Positions 1 through 9,000 of a stretch of DNA of 25,691 bases are shown piece after piece. Origin of the DNA: a virus. Location of the stretch: positions 1 to 25,691 of the IMG/VR virus record IMGVR_UViG_3300037520_000200, one strand, 5' to 3'. Below the pieces are notes generated by a model that was not told where the DNA came from, ran no database searches, and saw nothing but the letters and a program-made list of their open reading frames with translations. A program made the translations under genes and the position numbers. Every line of letters starts with the position of its first letter. Positions within the stretch are counted from its first letter, which is position 1.

Positions 1-551
1 GCGCTAATTGTAAGCATGGCAGACAGCGGAGGCTGCGGAACAGCCGGCGCTAGGATAGCAGGCTCTAGTGAAGATGCCGACACGTACAAAAGCCCACCAT
101 CTCTCGCCATGCCGCTTACCGAAACATCACTAACCCAGTTAGAGTTTGTCGGGTGCGTTGCAAACAAAATACCAATAGAGTTAATATTGGGAGGGGGATT
201 GTTACTTGACAGCATGATGTTACCAGTCTCATCATATGCATTAAATCCATAGCCGCTATCTTGTTGCGATGGCGCATTTATGGCGTAAACTACCCAATCC
301 ATTGGATAGTTTGTTGAACGATACAGAAAACCTAACGAACTTTCGCCTCTAACACTAATAGGACTGGCATTCAGTGCGCTAGGTCGAACAAATAACATTG
401 GGTTGCTTATAGAAGAGGGGTATAGTATTTGTGATCCAGTTGAATTCGCCGCAGTCGCTGGCGCAGTACCAGAGGCCATCTTCACAAGTCCTAGCGAATT
501 AACAAACACATCATTTAAATTGTCTCCAATAACACTAAACCCGTATGTCAT
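1..551 (-). CDS. Partial tail-tip/fibre-associated protein (3' end beyond window)
   Basis: An uninterrupted frame of 183 codons runs from an ATG at 551 to the left edge with no stop, so the C-terminus is missing. The protein begins MTYGFSVIGDN. Around residue 105 it has a second segment of similar flavour (YGFNAYDETGNIMLSS). These resemble the short 'GxxVxDxxGxxxLss' beta motifs of small proteins encoded after J in many phages, but I cannot name a family. There is no signal peptide or membrane segment. The start codon overlaps the stop of the upstream gene by 4 nt (ATGA), which supports translational coupling and fixes this start. Its place at the distal end of the tip/fibre cassette suggests a receptor-binding or tip accessory protein; that is inference from position. 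Base composition is like the other fibre genes and richer in G+C than the tail genes. Confidence 0.8.
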   Translation of the reverse strand, partial: MTYGFSVIGDNLNDVFVNSLGLVKMASGTAPATAANSTGSQILYPSSISNPMLFVRPSALNASPISVRGESSLGFLYRSTNYPMDWVVYAINAPSQQDSGYGFNAYDETGNIMLSSNNPPPNINSIGILFATHPTNSNWVSDVSVSGMARDGGLLYVSASSLEPAILAPAVPQPPLSAMLTIS

Positions 552-844
552 GCTTTTCTAAACCCTACAACATAATGAGTAGATGGAAGCCCCGCTAAGG
601 AGCTTGTTCTGTTGACAGTTACGAGTTGACCAGCCCTAGTTAAAACAACACCAAACAGAAGTGGACCATTATCACTAATCAATAAATAATCAGTATCTAG
701 CAATCCGGGAATTGTCACAGACTTTGAACCGAACTCATTTGAATTAAAACTAAACGTATACATCCCAATCATACAGAACGAAATATCATCAGTTGAGTAC
801 GAAAGAGAGCCACCACTATTGTATATTTGAATGCCATGACTCAT
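548..844 (-). CDS. Small beta-rich tail-tip accessory protein, unknown function
   Basis: A 98-residue protein starting MSHGIQIYNSGGSLSYS. It has alternating hydrophobic and polar residues typical of a small beta sandwich and no catalytic motif. The opening G-I-Q-I-Y-x-x-x-G-x-L pattern resembles the start of the next gene and recalls short proteins found after J in other phages. Both its ends are 4-nt ATGA overlaps with neighbours (844/841 and 551/548), so it is certainly part of the same translation unit although there is no separate Shine-Dalgarno sequence. A role in tip decoration or receptor contact is inferred from position only. Confidence 0.8.
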   Translation of the reverse strand: MSHGIQIYNSGGSLSYSTDDISFCMIGMYTFSFNSNEFGSKSVTIPGLLDTDYLLISDNGPLLFGVVLTRAGQLVTVNRTSSLAGLPSTHYVVGFRKA

Positions 845-3381
845 GATACTGCCGCCGCCAAATTACCAATCTTTACGCGCAGCGTACCTGAACTATCGAA
901 AACGGCAATTACATCATCCTGAATAACCAAACGCGCATTGTTTACAGCAGACCTTAATCTGAACTGACCAGTACCCACAATATCCAAGCCATACTTTCCA
1001 GCAGTCCCTGTATAACCAAGATAAAAACCCTCTGTTGAATTGCCCCATGTTTTTCCACTTGATTTGATTGCGCCGCCGCCTGACAGCGTAATGCCACCGC
1101 CTGTAATTGTGGTTCCGGTAGTCAAGGTGGCGTTGGTGCTATCCCAGCTAGAATTATTGATAAGTTGAGAAGTCTGAGTGATGTTATTTGCGGTAGTGAC
1201 CCATGATCCTGCTATCTTCTGATAGAACAACGTAGTATCCGTAGCAAAATAAGTATCCCCGTTTGCTCCGGTAGGTCTGGCAGACAACAAACCACTTGTC
1301 ATTACATTGGCTGTAGCCCCTGCAGCAGCAGTACTCTTTTCCAAACGTACAATTGTTACCTTATCAACGTATGCTCCACTGACCGTACACGTCACCAATG
1401 CAGATTTAGCCACTCCAAACTGCAATGCGGTTACTACTTGAGTAGCCGCACCTGAATTGGTAGGCACACTTCCAACAGGAAAACCACTGAATGACCATAC
1501 ATAAGACGGGCTTGTTATACCACTCACTACTGCGGTAAAAGTAATATCAGGATTAATTTGTGGAGTAGGAACTAAATTCTTAGCATCCAGTGTTCCATCT
1601 GTTGCTGTAAATGCAGCTTGAATATTAGGAGTAACTACCACAGATGGACCTTGCGCTCCCGCCGCTCCCGCCACCGCGTCAATATAAGGAGTGCTCCACG
1701 TACCACCTGCATTGGTCGTAGAGCCAGCAACCACATTGAAAACAAACTCTGAAGCGTAAGTTGGCGTGGTGCTGGTGGGTGGCTGAGTGATTGACCAATT
1801 GGTAGGAGCAGTAAGCACTGCCGTAGCGGCATTGAAATTACCACCCGTAGGCGCTGTTGCCGAACCAATCTGTCGGTAAACAGTGGCAGCGTAGACCACA
1901 TTACCACTACTGCCAGAGGCACCATTCTGAGCAACCACTACAGGATCGGTGAAGGAGGTAAGCGAAAGCTGCGTAGCTGGCGTAGATGTGCTTGCTATCG
2001 CCGTCGTCATATAGACGGCTGAAGGATGCGCTGGCGTTGCTGGCCTAGTTAAAGACCATCCCGCTGTACCTCCAGTTTGTAAACCAAGCGTTGTGGTAGA
2101 AATTGTATATAAACAACTGGTTGGCTTGGTAGGAACACTGCCACCAGCCCAATAGAGTTCTACTCGCTCTTGTGTAGCACCATTTACGCCAAGTACACCC
2201 GCTTTAGATTTCGCTATAGAAAATACAGAAACAAGACTAACTCCACCCTTACTAGCGGTAAAAGTAACGGTGCCGGTATCAACACCAGTTAAAGCGGTTA
2301 CAGTTTGTGTTCTGCTGGTAGTAGCCTCTGAACAGGTAACGCCTGCTGACTTAACTACTGAGTATGTCCATCCGTTAGTAGAATCATCCACCACACCATA
2401 GAACACACTCATAGTGGTGCTACAGCCAGCAAAGTTACCCCCAGTTCCATCATTCAAAGTAGGAACTACGTGTACTTCGTTACTTAGCATAGCTACATAA
2501 GGCGATAAGCCTATAGCGCCATATAACGTCCAATAAGTATTGAAACTTGTTGGCATTGTGGGTGGCAGAATAGAACCACTAGAGGTATGAGCCAGTATGC
2601 AAGACCAGCTAGATCCATTATGTAAAACAATGTCCCCAATTACATAATCTGTAGCGGTAAGCCAATCCCCTTTAAAGACGTTTCTAGTCGCGCCCGCTAC
2701 CGCTGTACTTTTCTCCAGACGCATCAGCGTAATTGAAGCTGTCATTTCGCCACACAATGCGGTAATGACTACTTGTTTCGCACTGCCAAAATCAGCTAGG
2801 TCGAAGTACATTGTGTCACCTCTACCGACTCCAGGCGCACCAAAAATGTAGTTCAACATAACCAGTTTGCCGTCGTCGGTCTTTGGAATAACACCATTTG
2901 ACGGCACAAATATGACTGGATCATTTACGCCTTGACGAACCACCGTAACCGCAATCGTTTGGCTTACAGGTGTGGCAATACCATCTTCGTAAGTAAATCC
3001 TTGACCACTAGAGATAAGACTAATAGAAGGGCCAGCAGCACCTTCGCGTGCCTTAGCAACAGAGAACCTGGTGGTTATATTGGGCTGTCCCACCTTGCTT
3101 GCAGTGATATCCACATAGCCCACATCAGCGCTGATAGCTGTGACCGTGTAGGTGCTACCAGCAAGGTTGCCACTCAGATTCGTAGGGATTGCAGAGAACG
3201 TCCAGTTCAGAGTGTCGTCCACATTACCTTGATAGACACTCATGGTGGAAGCACAACCCACGAAACTGCTGACCACACCAAAGTTGTCAGAAGGTAGAAG
3301 GTGACTCTCACTAGATAGACGAGCATTTAGCCCGTCCATCAAGTCAGTGATAGTTATATGACCTGTTGATACTATAGGCAT
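841..3381 (-). CDS. Large modular tail fibre / tip protein
   Basis: An 846-residue protein built of repeated beta modules. It opens MPIVSTGHITITD, nearly the same N-terminal peptide as the 490-aa protein two genes upstream; this is probably a tip-attachment peptide. Residues about 27-113 and 300-390 are an internal duplication (paired FxGCxxTMSVxxGxVDD motifs, each ending in A-K-x-[RK]-x-G). A second repeated element contains RLEKSTAxAGATxNV. Residues about 228-290 form a CBM5/12-like module (GDW..ATDYVIGDIVLHNGSSWSC) that is also present in J. Short collagen-like linkers occur (GASGSSG, GAAGAQGP). The C-terminal ~120 residues are Gly/Thr-rich (TGGGITLSGGG) and look like a fibre tip. The gene follows the previous stop with a single base between (TAA-C-ATG). 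Role: host surface recognition, inferred from modular architecture and location after J. Confidence 0.85.
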   Translation of the reverse strand: MPIVSTGHITITDLMDGLNARLSSESHLLPSDNFGVVSSFVGCASTMSVYQGNVDDTLNWTFSAIPTNLSGNLAGSTYTVTAISADVGYVDITASKVGQPNITTRFSVAKAREGAAGPSISLISSGQGFTYEDGIATPVSQTIAVTVVRQGVNDPVIFVPSNGVIPKTDDGKLVMLNYIFGAPGVGRGDTMYFDLADFGSAKQVVITALCGEMTASITLMRLEKSTAVAGATRNVFKGDWLTATDYVIGDIVLHNGSSWSCILAHTSSGSILPPTMPTSFNTYWTLYGAIGLSPYVAMLSNEVHVVPTLNDGTGGNFAGCSTTMSVFYGVVDDSTNGWTYSVVKSAGVTCSEATTSRTQTVTALTGVDTGTVTFTASKGGVSLVSVFSIAKSKAGVLGVNGATQERVELYWAGGSVPTKPTSCLYTISTTTLGLQTGGTAGWSLTRPATPAHPSAVYMTTAIASTSTPATQLSLTSFTDPVVVAQNGASGSSGNVVYAATVYRQIGSATAPTGGNFNAATAVLTAPTNWSITQPPTSTTPTYASEFVFNVVAGSTTNAGGTWSTPYIDAVAGAAGAQGPSVVVTPNIQAAFTATDGTLDAKNLVPTPQINPDITFTAVVSGITSPSYVWSFSGFPVGSVPTNSGAATQVVTALQFGVAKSALVTCTVSGAYVDKVTIVRLEKSTAAAGATANVMTSGLLSARPTGANGDTYFATDTTLFYQKIAGSWVTTANNITQTSQLINNSSWDSTNATLTTGTTITGGGITLSGGGAIKSSGKTWGNSTEGFYLGYTGTAGKYGLDIVGTGQFRLRSAVNNARLVIQDDVIAVFDSSGTLRVKIGNLAAAVS

Positions 3382-3382
3382 G

Positions 3383-4540
3383 TTAAGCCGCCGTGAAACT
3401 GGTGTTCAACATGAACGCCGTCTGTGCCACGCCACCGTTGACATACACCGCACGGTAAAAGCGCGTCATGATCGGAACTGATAAATGCACACAGGTATTC
3501 GCAGCAACAGCGGTATCTGCCGTAGCTCTACGCCAAGTGGTGTTTTCGTTTGAGCATTCGATACGCAAGGTTCCAGCTTGATCAGCGAAAGCAGAAGCAT
3601 TGAACTTTGAGTAACGGTGAGCAGAGGCAGCGGCGAGACCAATATCTCTAGCCGTACCCGTAACCGTTGCACTGATGGCCTGTGCTACTACACTGTCGTT
3701 GTAGAAGACGTTATTTTGTGCAGTGCTAGTGACAGCCACAGTGGGCATCGAAACCACAGCGGCTGCAATGGCTTGACCCGCTACACTTTGCCCACGACCC
3801 GCAGTAATTTCAGCAGTCAGTTCTTGGTAGTCTTGTATTGCCACAAATTGCAATGAAGCTGTAGTGGTAGTTGCTGGTGCGGTTGCACCATTTAGCCAAC
3901 GCACTCTGATTTTGTATGTTCCATTCGGATCAGGGATTTGCTGATGGCGACGATAACTATTTGCGCGCCCAGTGGTAGCGTCCAGTGTGCCACCATGAAA
4001 CCAACACTCATCGGCAAAAGGCTCAAGCTCATACAAGCCGGCTGATGCAGTGGTTGGAACGGTAGATGCAGCACTGTCTAAAGGCGTCAACGCGCTGTTC
4101 TGAACCCGATACTTGGCTTGAGTTGCCGTAGTGCCGTCAAACACCCAAGCGCAAGTATGCTGCCCATCTGGCACGCCTGTAGTTGAATTGACCGAGATTG
4201 CTTCGACAATAAAACTCTGATTAATGATTCTCTGGCTCAGTACGGCATTGAACGAAACCCTGAATGGAATCTGAAAAGTTTCTTTGGTTGTGATCGACGT
4301 GTCGGAGTTGATCGTCGTACCACTGGCGATAACGATAGCGCCTCCGCTAAAGGTGATCGAACCACCAGCGCCGATTGAGTTATCCCACTTTGCACTATCA
4401 AGACTTGGACCTGGAAAACTGTCTCTGAATTTTTTCTCGATAGAACCAACAACTTGATAAGGTGTATGAACGCCAGCCAGCTCGACCGTTTTCATGGTCA
4501 GCAAACTACCAGCAGCGTCACGAACTAAAATATTAGGCAT
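3383..4540 (-). CDS. Tail tip/fibre protein with lectin-like (LamG/ConA-type) domain
   Basis: A 385-residue protein. It starts MPNILVRDAAGSLL, unlike the MPIVSTG genes on either side. Residues about 35-235 have the pattern of a concanavalin/LamG-like jelly roll (FxDxFPGPSLDSAKW, then GGxIxxxSGTT, then PFRVxF). The last ~95 residues form a compact second beta domain that ends at the C-terminus (IECSNENTTWRRA...RFYRAVYV). I see no catalytic residues. The start has a good ribosome binding site (AAGGA about 9 nt upstream of ATG), which is preceded by a strong RNA hairpin. A carbohydrate-binding role at the tail tip is inference from fold-like sequence patterns and position; the lectin assignment is moderate. 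Confidence 0.82.
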   Translation of the reverse strand: MPNILVRDAAGSLLTMKTVELAGVHTPYQVVGSIEKKFRDSFPGPSLDSAKWDNSIGAGGSITFSGGAIVIASGTTINSDTSITTKETFQIPFRVSFNAVLSQRIINQSFIVEAISVNSTTGVPDGQHTCAWVFDGTTATQAKYRVQNSALTPLDSAASTVPTTASAGLYELEPFADECWFHGGTLDATTGRANSYRRHQQIPDPNGTYKIRVRWLNGATAPATTTTASLQFVAIQDYQELTAEITAGRGQSVAGQAIAAAVVSMPTVAVTSTAQNNVFYNDSVVAQAISATVTGTARDIGLAAASAHRYSKFNASAFADQAGTLRIECSNENTTWRRATADTAVAANTCVHLSVPIMTRFYRAVYVNGGVAQTAFMLNTSFTAA

Positions 4541-4557
4541 ATTACTTTTCCTTTACT

Positions 4558-4584
4558 GTCACCGACGTTTCAAACATCGGTGAC
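4558..4584 (-). other. 12-bp RNA hairpin between fibre genes
   Basis: On the minus strand this reads as a 12-bp stem (one U-G wobble) closing a 3-nt UGA loop. The two outer 8-nt arms, GTCACCGA and TCGGTGAC, are perfect complements. It lies in the 63-nt gap between the stop at 4604 and the start at 4540. It is followed by AGTAAAGG rather than a U-tract, so it does not look like an intrinsic terminator. It could protect the mRNA 3' end or be an RNase processing site, or partly insulate expression of the distal fibre genes. Confidence 0.7.
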
Positions 4585-4603
4585 AAGAATGACTTGCGTC
4601 GGT

Positions 4604-6076
4604 TTATGGGCGATTAGCTTCGCAGATGATGCGACCTTTAACGTCGATTTCGTCGCCAGTAACTAAAAGGGAGGCTCCTGTTTTTGTGGCCGAACAACCA
4701 TAAAGCCTACCGAGGCTAAAATCGTTAGTAACTGCCGGCGCTGGGAAGTTTGTGAAGTTAAGCCAAGTATTTGTGACCGGCGTTCTGATAGCTACAGTGC
4801 CGGCAGTGCTATTCGCCGCTACCTCGTAGTAGTAAGCATCGCCGTTTGGCTTCACGCACTTGATGATGTTGCCCGCAACAAACAGGTCAACGGTAATTTC
4901 AGGACATGAGAACGTAGCGGTCGTGCCGGTTGTATTGGTATCAATTTCAGCACCACCCGCCAGCGCAATCTTTGCCGTATCAATAAACGCAGCCCGCTTA
5001 CCGTCCTTATCCCAAAACTGATAAGTGAAAGTCCAGCCGGCTGTATTGGTCTGACGTATCGAGCCATAAAAGACTTCTGGGGTGATAGTCGTGTTTCCCT
5101 TGCCGTTCTGCAACTTATCACCCGTTGATGAATTGAGGCGAACCTCGTAAGGGTCGGACACATCGTAAACGGTGAAAGAATTGCTATATATCTTTCCGTC
5201 GTTATCGGTAATATCAACACGAATAACGCCCATATCAACAATGGCGGCCGGCGAGATTACCAAGGTATTAAACGCGTTGCCAGCTGTGCCAACTGGGATA
5301 TTCTGATTCATATCCCCAGCAACTCCCAAGTGAATCGCTCCAGCCGCAGCCGTCCGCATTCCGTACTTCGTCGCCACACCACTAAGCGTAGAATTGATCT
5401 GATTGCCTGTCGCCGCCTCATACCAGCGATAGGTCACGTTGGTCGTATCAATGCCGCCCGGCCGCAACAGATCGGCAGTAATGGCGGCATAGGTGATTTT
5501 CTGAGCACCAGTACCTGAGTCAACGCCAACCTCAATCAGGTCGTTTCCGCGAGTGTTGATATAGACAGCGTTCGTTCCGGTCTTTACCGTACTCAGCGTA
5601 ATCTGTGCAATGGTGTGTGAAACCAAGCCTGTACTAGGGTCGGTATAGTCACCTTCGAAAAATACGCTGAATTGGGCAACAGAAGCTTTAAGATTTCCCT
5701 TGATGCGGATATAAGACTGCGTGCCGTCATTTACTATAGTGAACGGCGTCGTGACATCGACATCTGAGTCATTGACAAAAGAAGTGCTGGTAGTCCCATT
5801 CGCAAGTGCAGTCCCGCCAACAGTCAGGCAGAACTTCCTGTTAGAAAGAATGGGCGTAACGTCTTGATTGCCTGTTGGCGTTCCAACATATACCCGCCCA
5901 CGCAACTCAATACCCGTACTTGTATTTGCCGTAAACCAACTTGGCGTATAGCTTAGGCTTGATTCGTCCTTTGTATAGACCTGCTGCGTGCCAGGATTCG
6001 ACGTGAGATAAGACGTAATCGGACGGGCATCGTTGGTATCGACAATCGTAATTTGACCAGTTGAAACGATAGGCAT
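4604..6076 (-). CDS. Tail tip / fibre protein with Ig-like repeats, MPIVSTG N-terminus
   Basis: A 490-residue, beta-rich protein starting MPIVSTGQITIVDTNDARP. It shares the MPIVSTGxITIxD N-terminal peptide with the 846-aa fibre protein downstream. The remainder contains several Ig-like segments (around residues 60-165, 170-270 and 280-370) and a C-terminal domain ending DEIDVKGRIICEANRP. No enzymatic motif is visible. The start is supported by AAAGGAAAT about 7 nt upstream of ATG. It is the first gene after J, the usual place for tip-attached proteins. Role in receptor contact or fibre attachment is inferred. Base composition is in the G+C-richer class. Confidence 0.82.
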   Translation of the reverse strand: MPIVSTGQITIVDTNDARPITSYLTSNPGTQQVYTKDESSLSYTPSWFTANTSTGIELRGRVYVGTPTGNQDVTPILSNRKFCLTVGGTALANGTTSTSFVNDSDVDVTTPFTIVNDGTQSYIRIKGNLKASVAQFSVFFEGDYTDPSTGLVSHTIAQITLSTVKTGTNAVYINTRGNDLIEVGVDSGTGAQKITYAAITADLLRPGGIDTTNVTYRWYEAATGNQINSTLSGVATKYGMRTAAAGAIHLGVAGDMNQNIPVGTAGNAFNTLVISPAAIVDMGVIRVDITDNDGKIYSNSFTVYDVSDPYEVRLNSSTGDKLQNGKGNTTITPEVFYGSIRQTNTAGWTFTYQFWDKDGKRAAFIDTAKIALAGGAEIDTNTTGTTATFSCPEITVDLFVAGNIIKCVKPNGDAYYYEVAANSTAGTVAIRTPVTNTWLNFTNFPAPAVTNDFSLGRLYGCSATKTGASLLVTGDEIDVKGRIICEANRP

Positions 6077-6093
6077 AATTTATTTCCTTTTAA

Positions 6094-9000
6094 TTAACTT
6101 GAAATTTCACAATGAAAGGTTGCGCGTGAATGCACGTCATCAACACTTACTAGAATTTGTTTATAACCAGCCCCGTATAGCGCATTCCAACTTGCGTCAT
6201 CATAAGGCGCTCCTTGCGGAATGATCGAGGTTCGTGTCCATTTGAATTTCGACGGGGTGATTTCATCAGTAACCTCAACACCATTTCGGAACACTCGGGC
6301 CTTTAATGTTGTCTGCTGACCTCCCCCTACTCGGAAAATAATGCCGTTGGAACTTTCTATGATTACATCGTAATCAATACCATCTTCACCTTTGACTGCT
6401 GCCAATACCCAATTTGCATTTGAGGTTACTGGATAAACAGGTGGCTCGATTGAGTTGGTTGCTACTATGCACGACCAGCCATAACCCTGATGGATTACGC
6501 TATCACCAACTACATAAGATATACCAGATGACCATACTCCTCTATACACATTTCTTGTAGCGTCTGCTGGAGGCCCACTTTGTACGTATGAGTAAGGAAC
6601 GATAGAGCCCATGCCAACAGTTATTTGGCCACTAATAGTAGCATTAGTAAAGTAAGCATTACCTGCTTTATCAATACCCCAACCAGCGGTACCTTGAGTA
6701 GTTATTACATCATTGACAATATTACCATCAAAATTAGATGAAGTAATATAATTACCAATCTTAGCGTTAGTAATAGCTGCATCTACTATCTGAGCACTAT
6801 TAATAGTAGCATTTAGAATTGTAGCTCCATCAATATAAACACCTGGATATACTGTCGTTTGATCAACTGATGTACCTAAAGCAAATACTGAAATAGGTAC
6901 TCTACTAGCTACTTGCCAGGTTACATTATTATCAAATACTAAATTACCTAGTACTTTTCCAGCTAAACTAATATTAGTACTAGAGTGACTGGTTCCTGCT
7001 CCTTTACAAACTAGCATTAGATGTTTATAGGCTAAGTCAGATACTCTAACACATTTACCAACAGCGTAAGTGGTATTCCTAGCAATTAAATCTAAAGAAC
7101 TATCTGGAGTAGTAACAGCGAATTCATTTGCAGACACAATAAATCTGGAAGTCGTGGCGTCATTATACAACCCATAACCAGCTACTTTACCCCCAGAATC
7201 TATTTTTACAGAATAGGTTCCAATTAGTCCATCTGTTACGCCATCTATACCAAATACAGCTTCATCTACACTATCTAATGTTTCATTTAGATCTGCGTGT
7301 AACTCTGAGGATGTAATACTACCTGCTATTAATCCTAATACTTCAGGGGTACCAATCCTAGTAGTTACCTTTAGACCTTTATCTTCACTAAAGGGGTAAT
7401 AAATCGATGTATTACCTCTAGTATCCTTGACTCTTAACCAGTAATAAACTGTTTGTTCAGAACCTAGTTCAGTATGTGTATACGTTGATGTAGGATAAGC
7501 TAAGCTAATAAGTTTTGTAGCAGAGGTTCTATTATTGGTAGAAGCAGACCATATTTCAGTCTCTAAAGTACCAACCTTAGTTTCCTGAAATTCCCACCCC
7601 AAACTATTTTGGTTTAACTCTCCACTACTTCTAACGTCTACTACAGGTAAGGGTGCTGTAATATGAATGTCTAGTATAGTAGGATTAGTATAATCTCCAC
7701 TGTTAAATACAGCTATAATCCAATAAGTATAAGTACCTACAGTATTCTCGGTAATAGCTTGACTTCTACTTGTAATACCACTATATACTACAGAACTAGT
7801 TTCATAACTAGCACCTTTACTAATAGTATACGTTACTAGCTCAATACTTGGGTAGGCATCCCATTCTAACAATAAGTCTGTAGGCCTTAGAGTACTTCTA
7901 AAGTTGGCTACCATTGAATTACCAACAGCTTCAGTAGTATGCTCTATAGTAAACCCATGTGCAATAGTACTAGGTCCTGATTTACCAATTATATTAAATG
8001 GAGTTATTTTTATAGCATATTCTTCATTAGCAGATAAGTCATAAAATGTATAATTAAGCTCAGCCTTCTTAGTATACACTTCTACCCAGTTACCTGAATT
8101 ACGCTTAATTTCTAATGTGTAGCTAGATGCGTATAATGCTGCTGAAAAGCCCACGGTTAGACTAGTTCTGAGAATGTCAGAACTATCACGGTAGGTTCCA
8201 CTTGAGGATACTATACTTTCGAGGCTAACTGCTTCAGGTAGAGCAGATAAAGTGGAGTAAGTCCTTTCTTCTAATTGGATATTATTTTCAATGAATGCAA
8301 ACTTATCAGGGTTATGCAGCATTGCGGATATTTCATAAACTCCAATACTATCAGATTCTTTTAATGAAACTACTCTATATAGTTTTTCATTTAAACTAGT
8401 ACTATAAATAGACCAAGTAGCTCCAACTAATAAGTTAGTTGGAACTCCAGATAGAGTTAAAGTTTCATAACTACCGGGAATATTGGTAATAGTAAATGTT
8501 TGAGTATAATACGAAGGATTAGTACCAATCTGATCGGAGGCAGTAATTTCATCGGTTGGAGAATAGTTGGGGTTATGAGTGCTTAGTCTAACAGAATAGG
8601 TCTGTCCTGTCGCTAGTGTTACTTCCCTATCTAGAGATATAGTATTAGTAAGGGACGAAACTATTCTACCACTATATTCTACACCTACTAAAGCTTCATC
8701 AAATACTTTTATAATAGTACCTGGTGTGCAATATACAGAATCTAGTCCTGCGGAAAAACTAACAATATTAGATTCTACCCTTTCAGTATATAGTAGCCAG
8801 TTTCCTGCACGAACAGCCTGACCTCTAGAAGTACATCCAAAAGCAATTATCTCAGAAGGATTATAACCATAGCGCTCTATTCCTAATCTATCTTCTACAT
8901 ACTCAATCTTTTGTTGGTATAAAGCTTGAGGATCATTCCAGGTAACCAATGCAGCAGTATGTACAACTTTCTTTGAAGCACCCGAATACGTAAATGTACC

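Noticed and set aside
16-252. Plus-strand 78-codon frame at the left edge
   Set aside because: The opposite strand has an open, coupled frame running to the window edge that better explains the region.
2932-3297. Plus-strand 121-codon frame opposite the 846-aa fibre
   Set aside because: Shadow of a well-supported gene; no RBS, no recognisable sequence.
4852-5241. Minus-strand 129-codon frame within the 490-aa tip gene
   Set aside because: Out-of-frame shadow; Arg/Leu-rich composition without family pattern.
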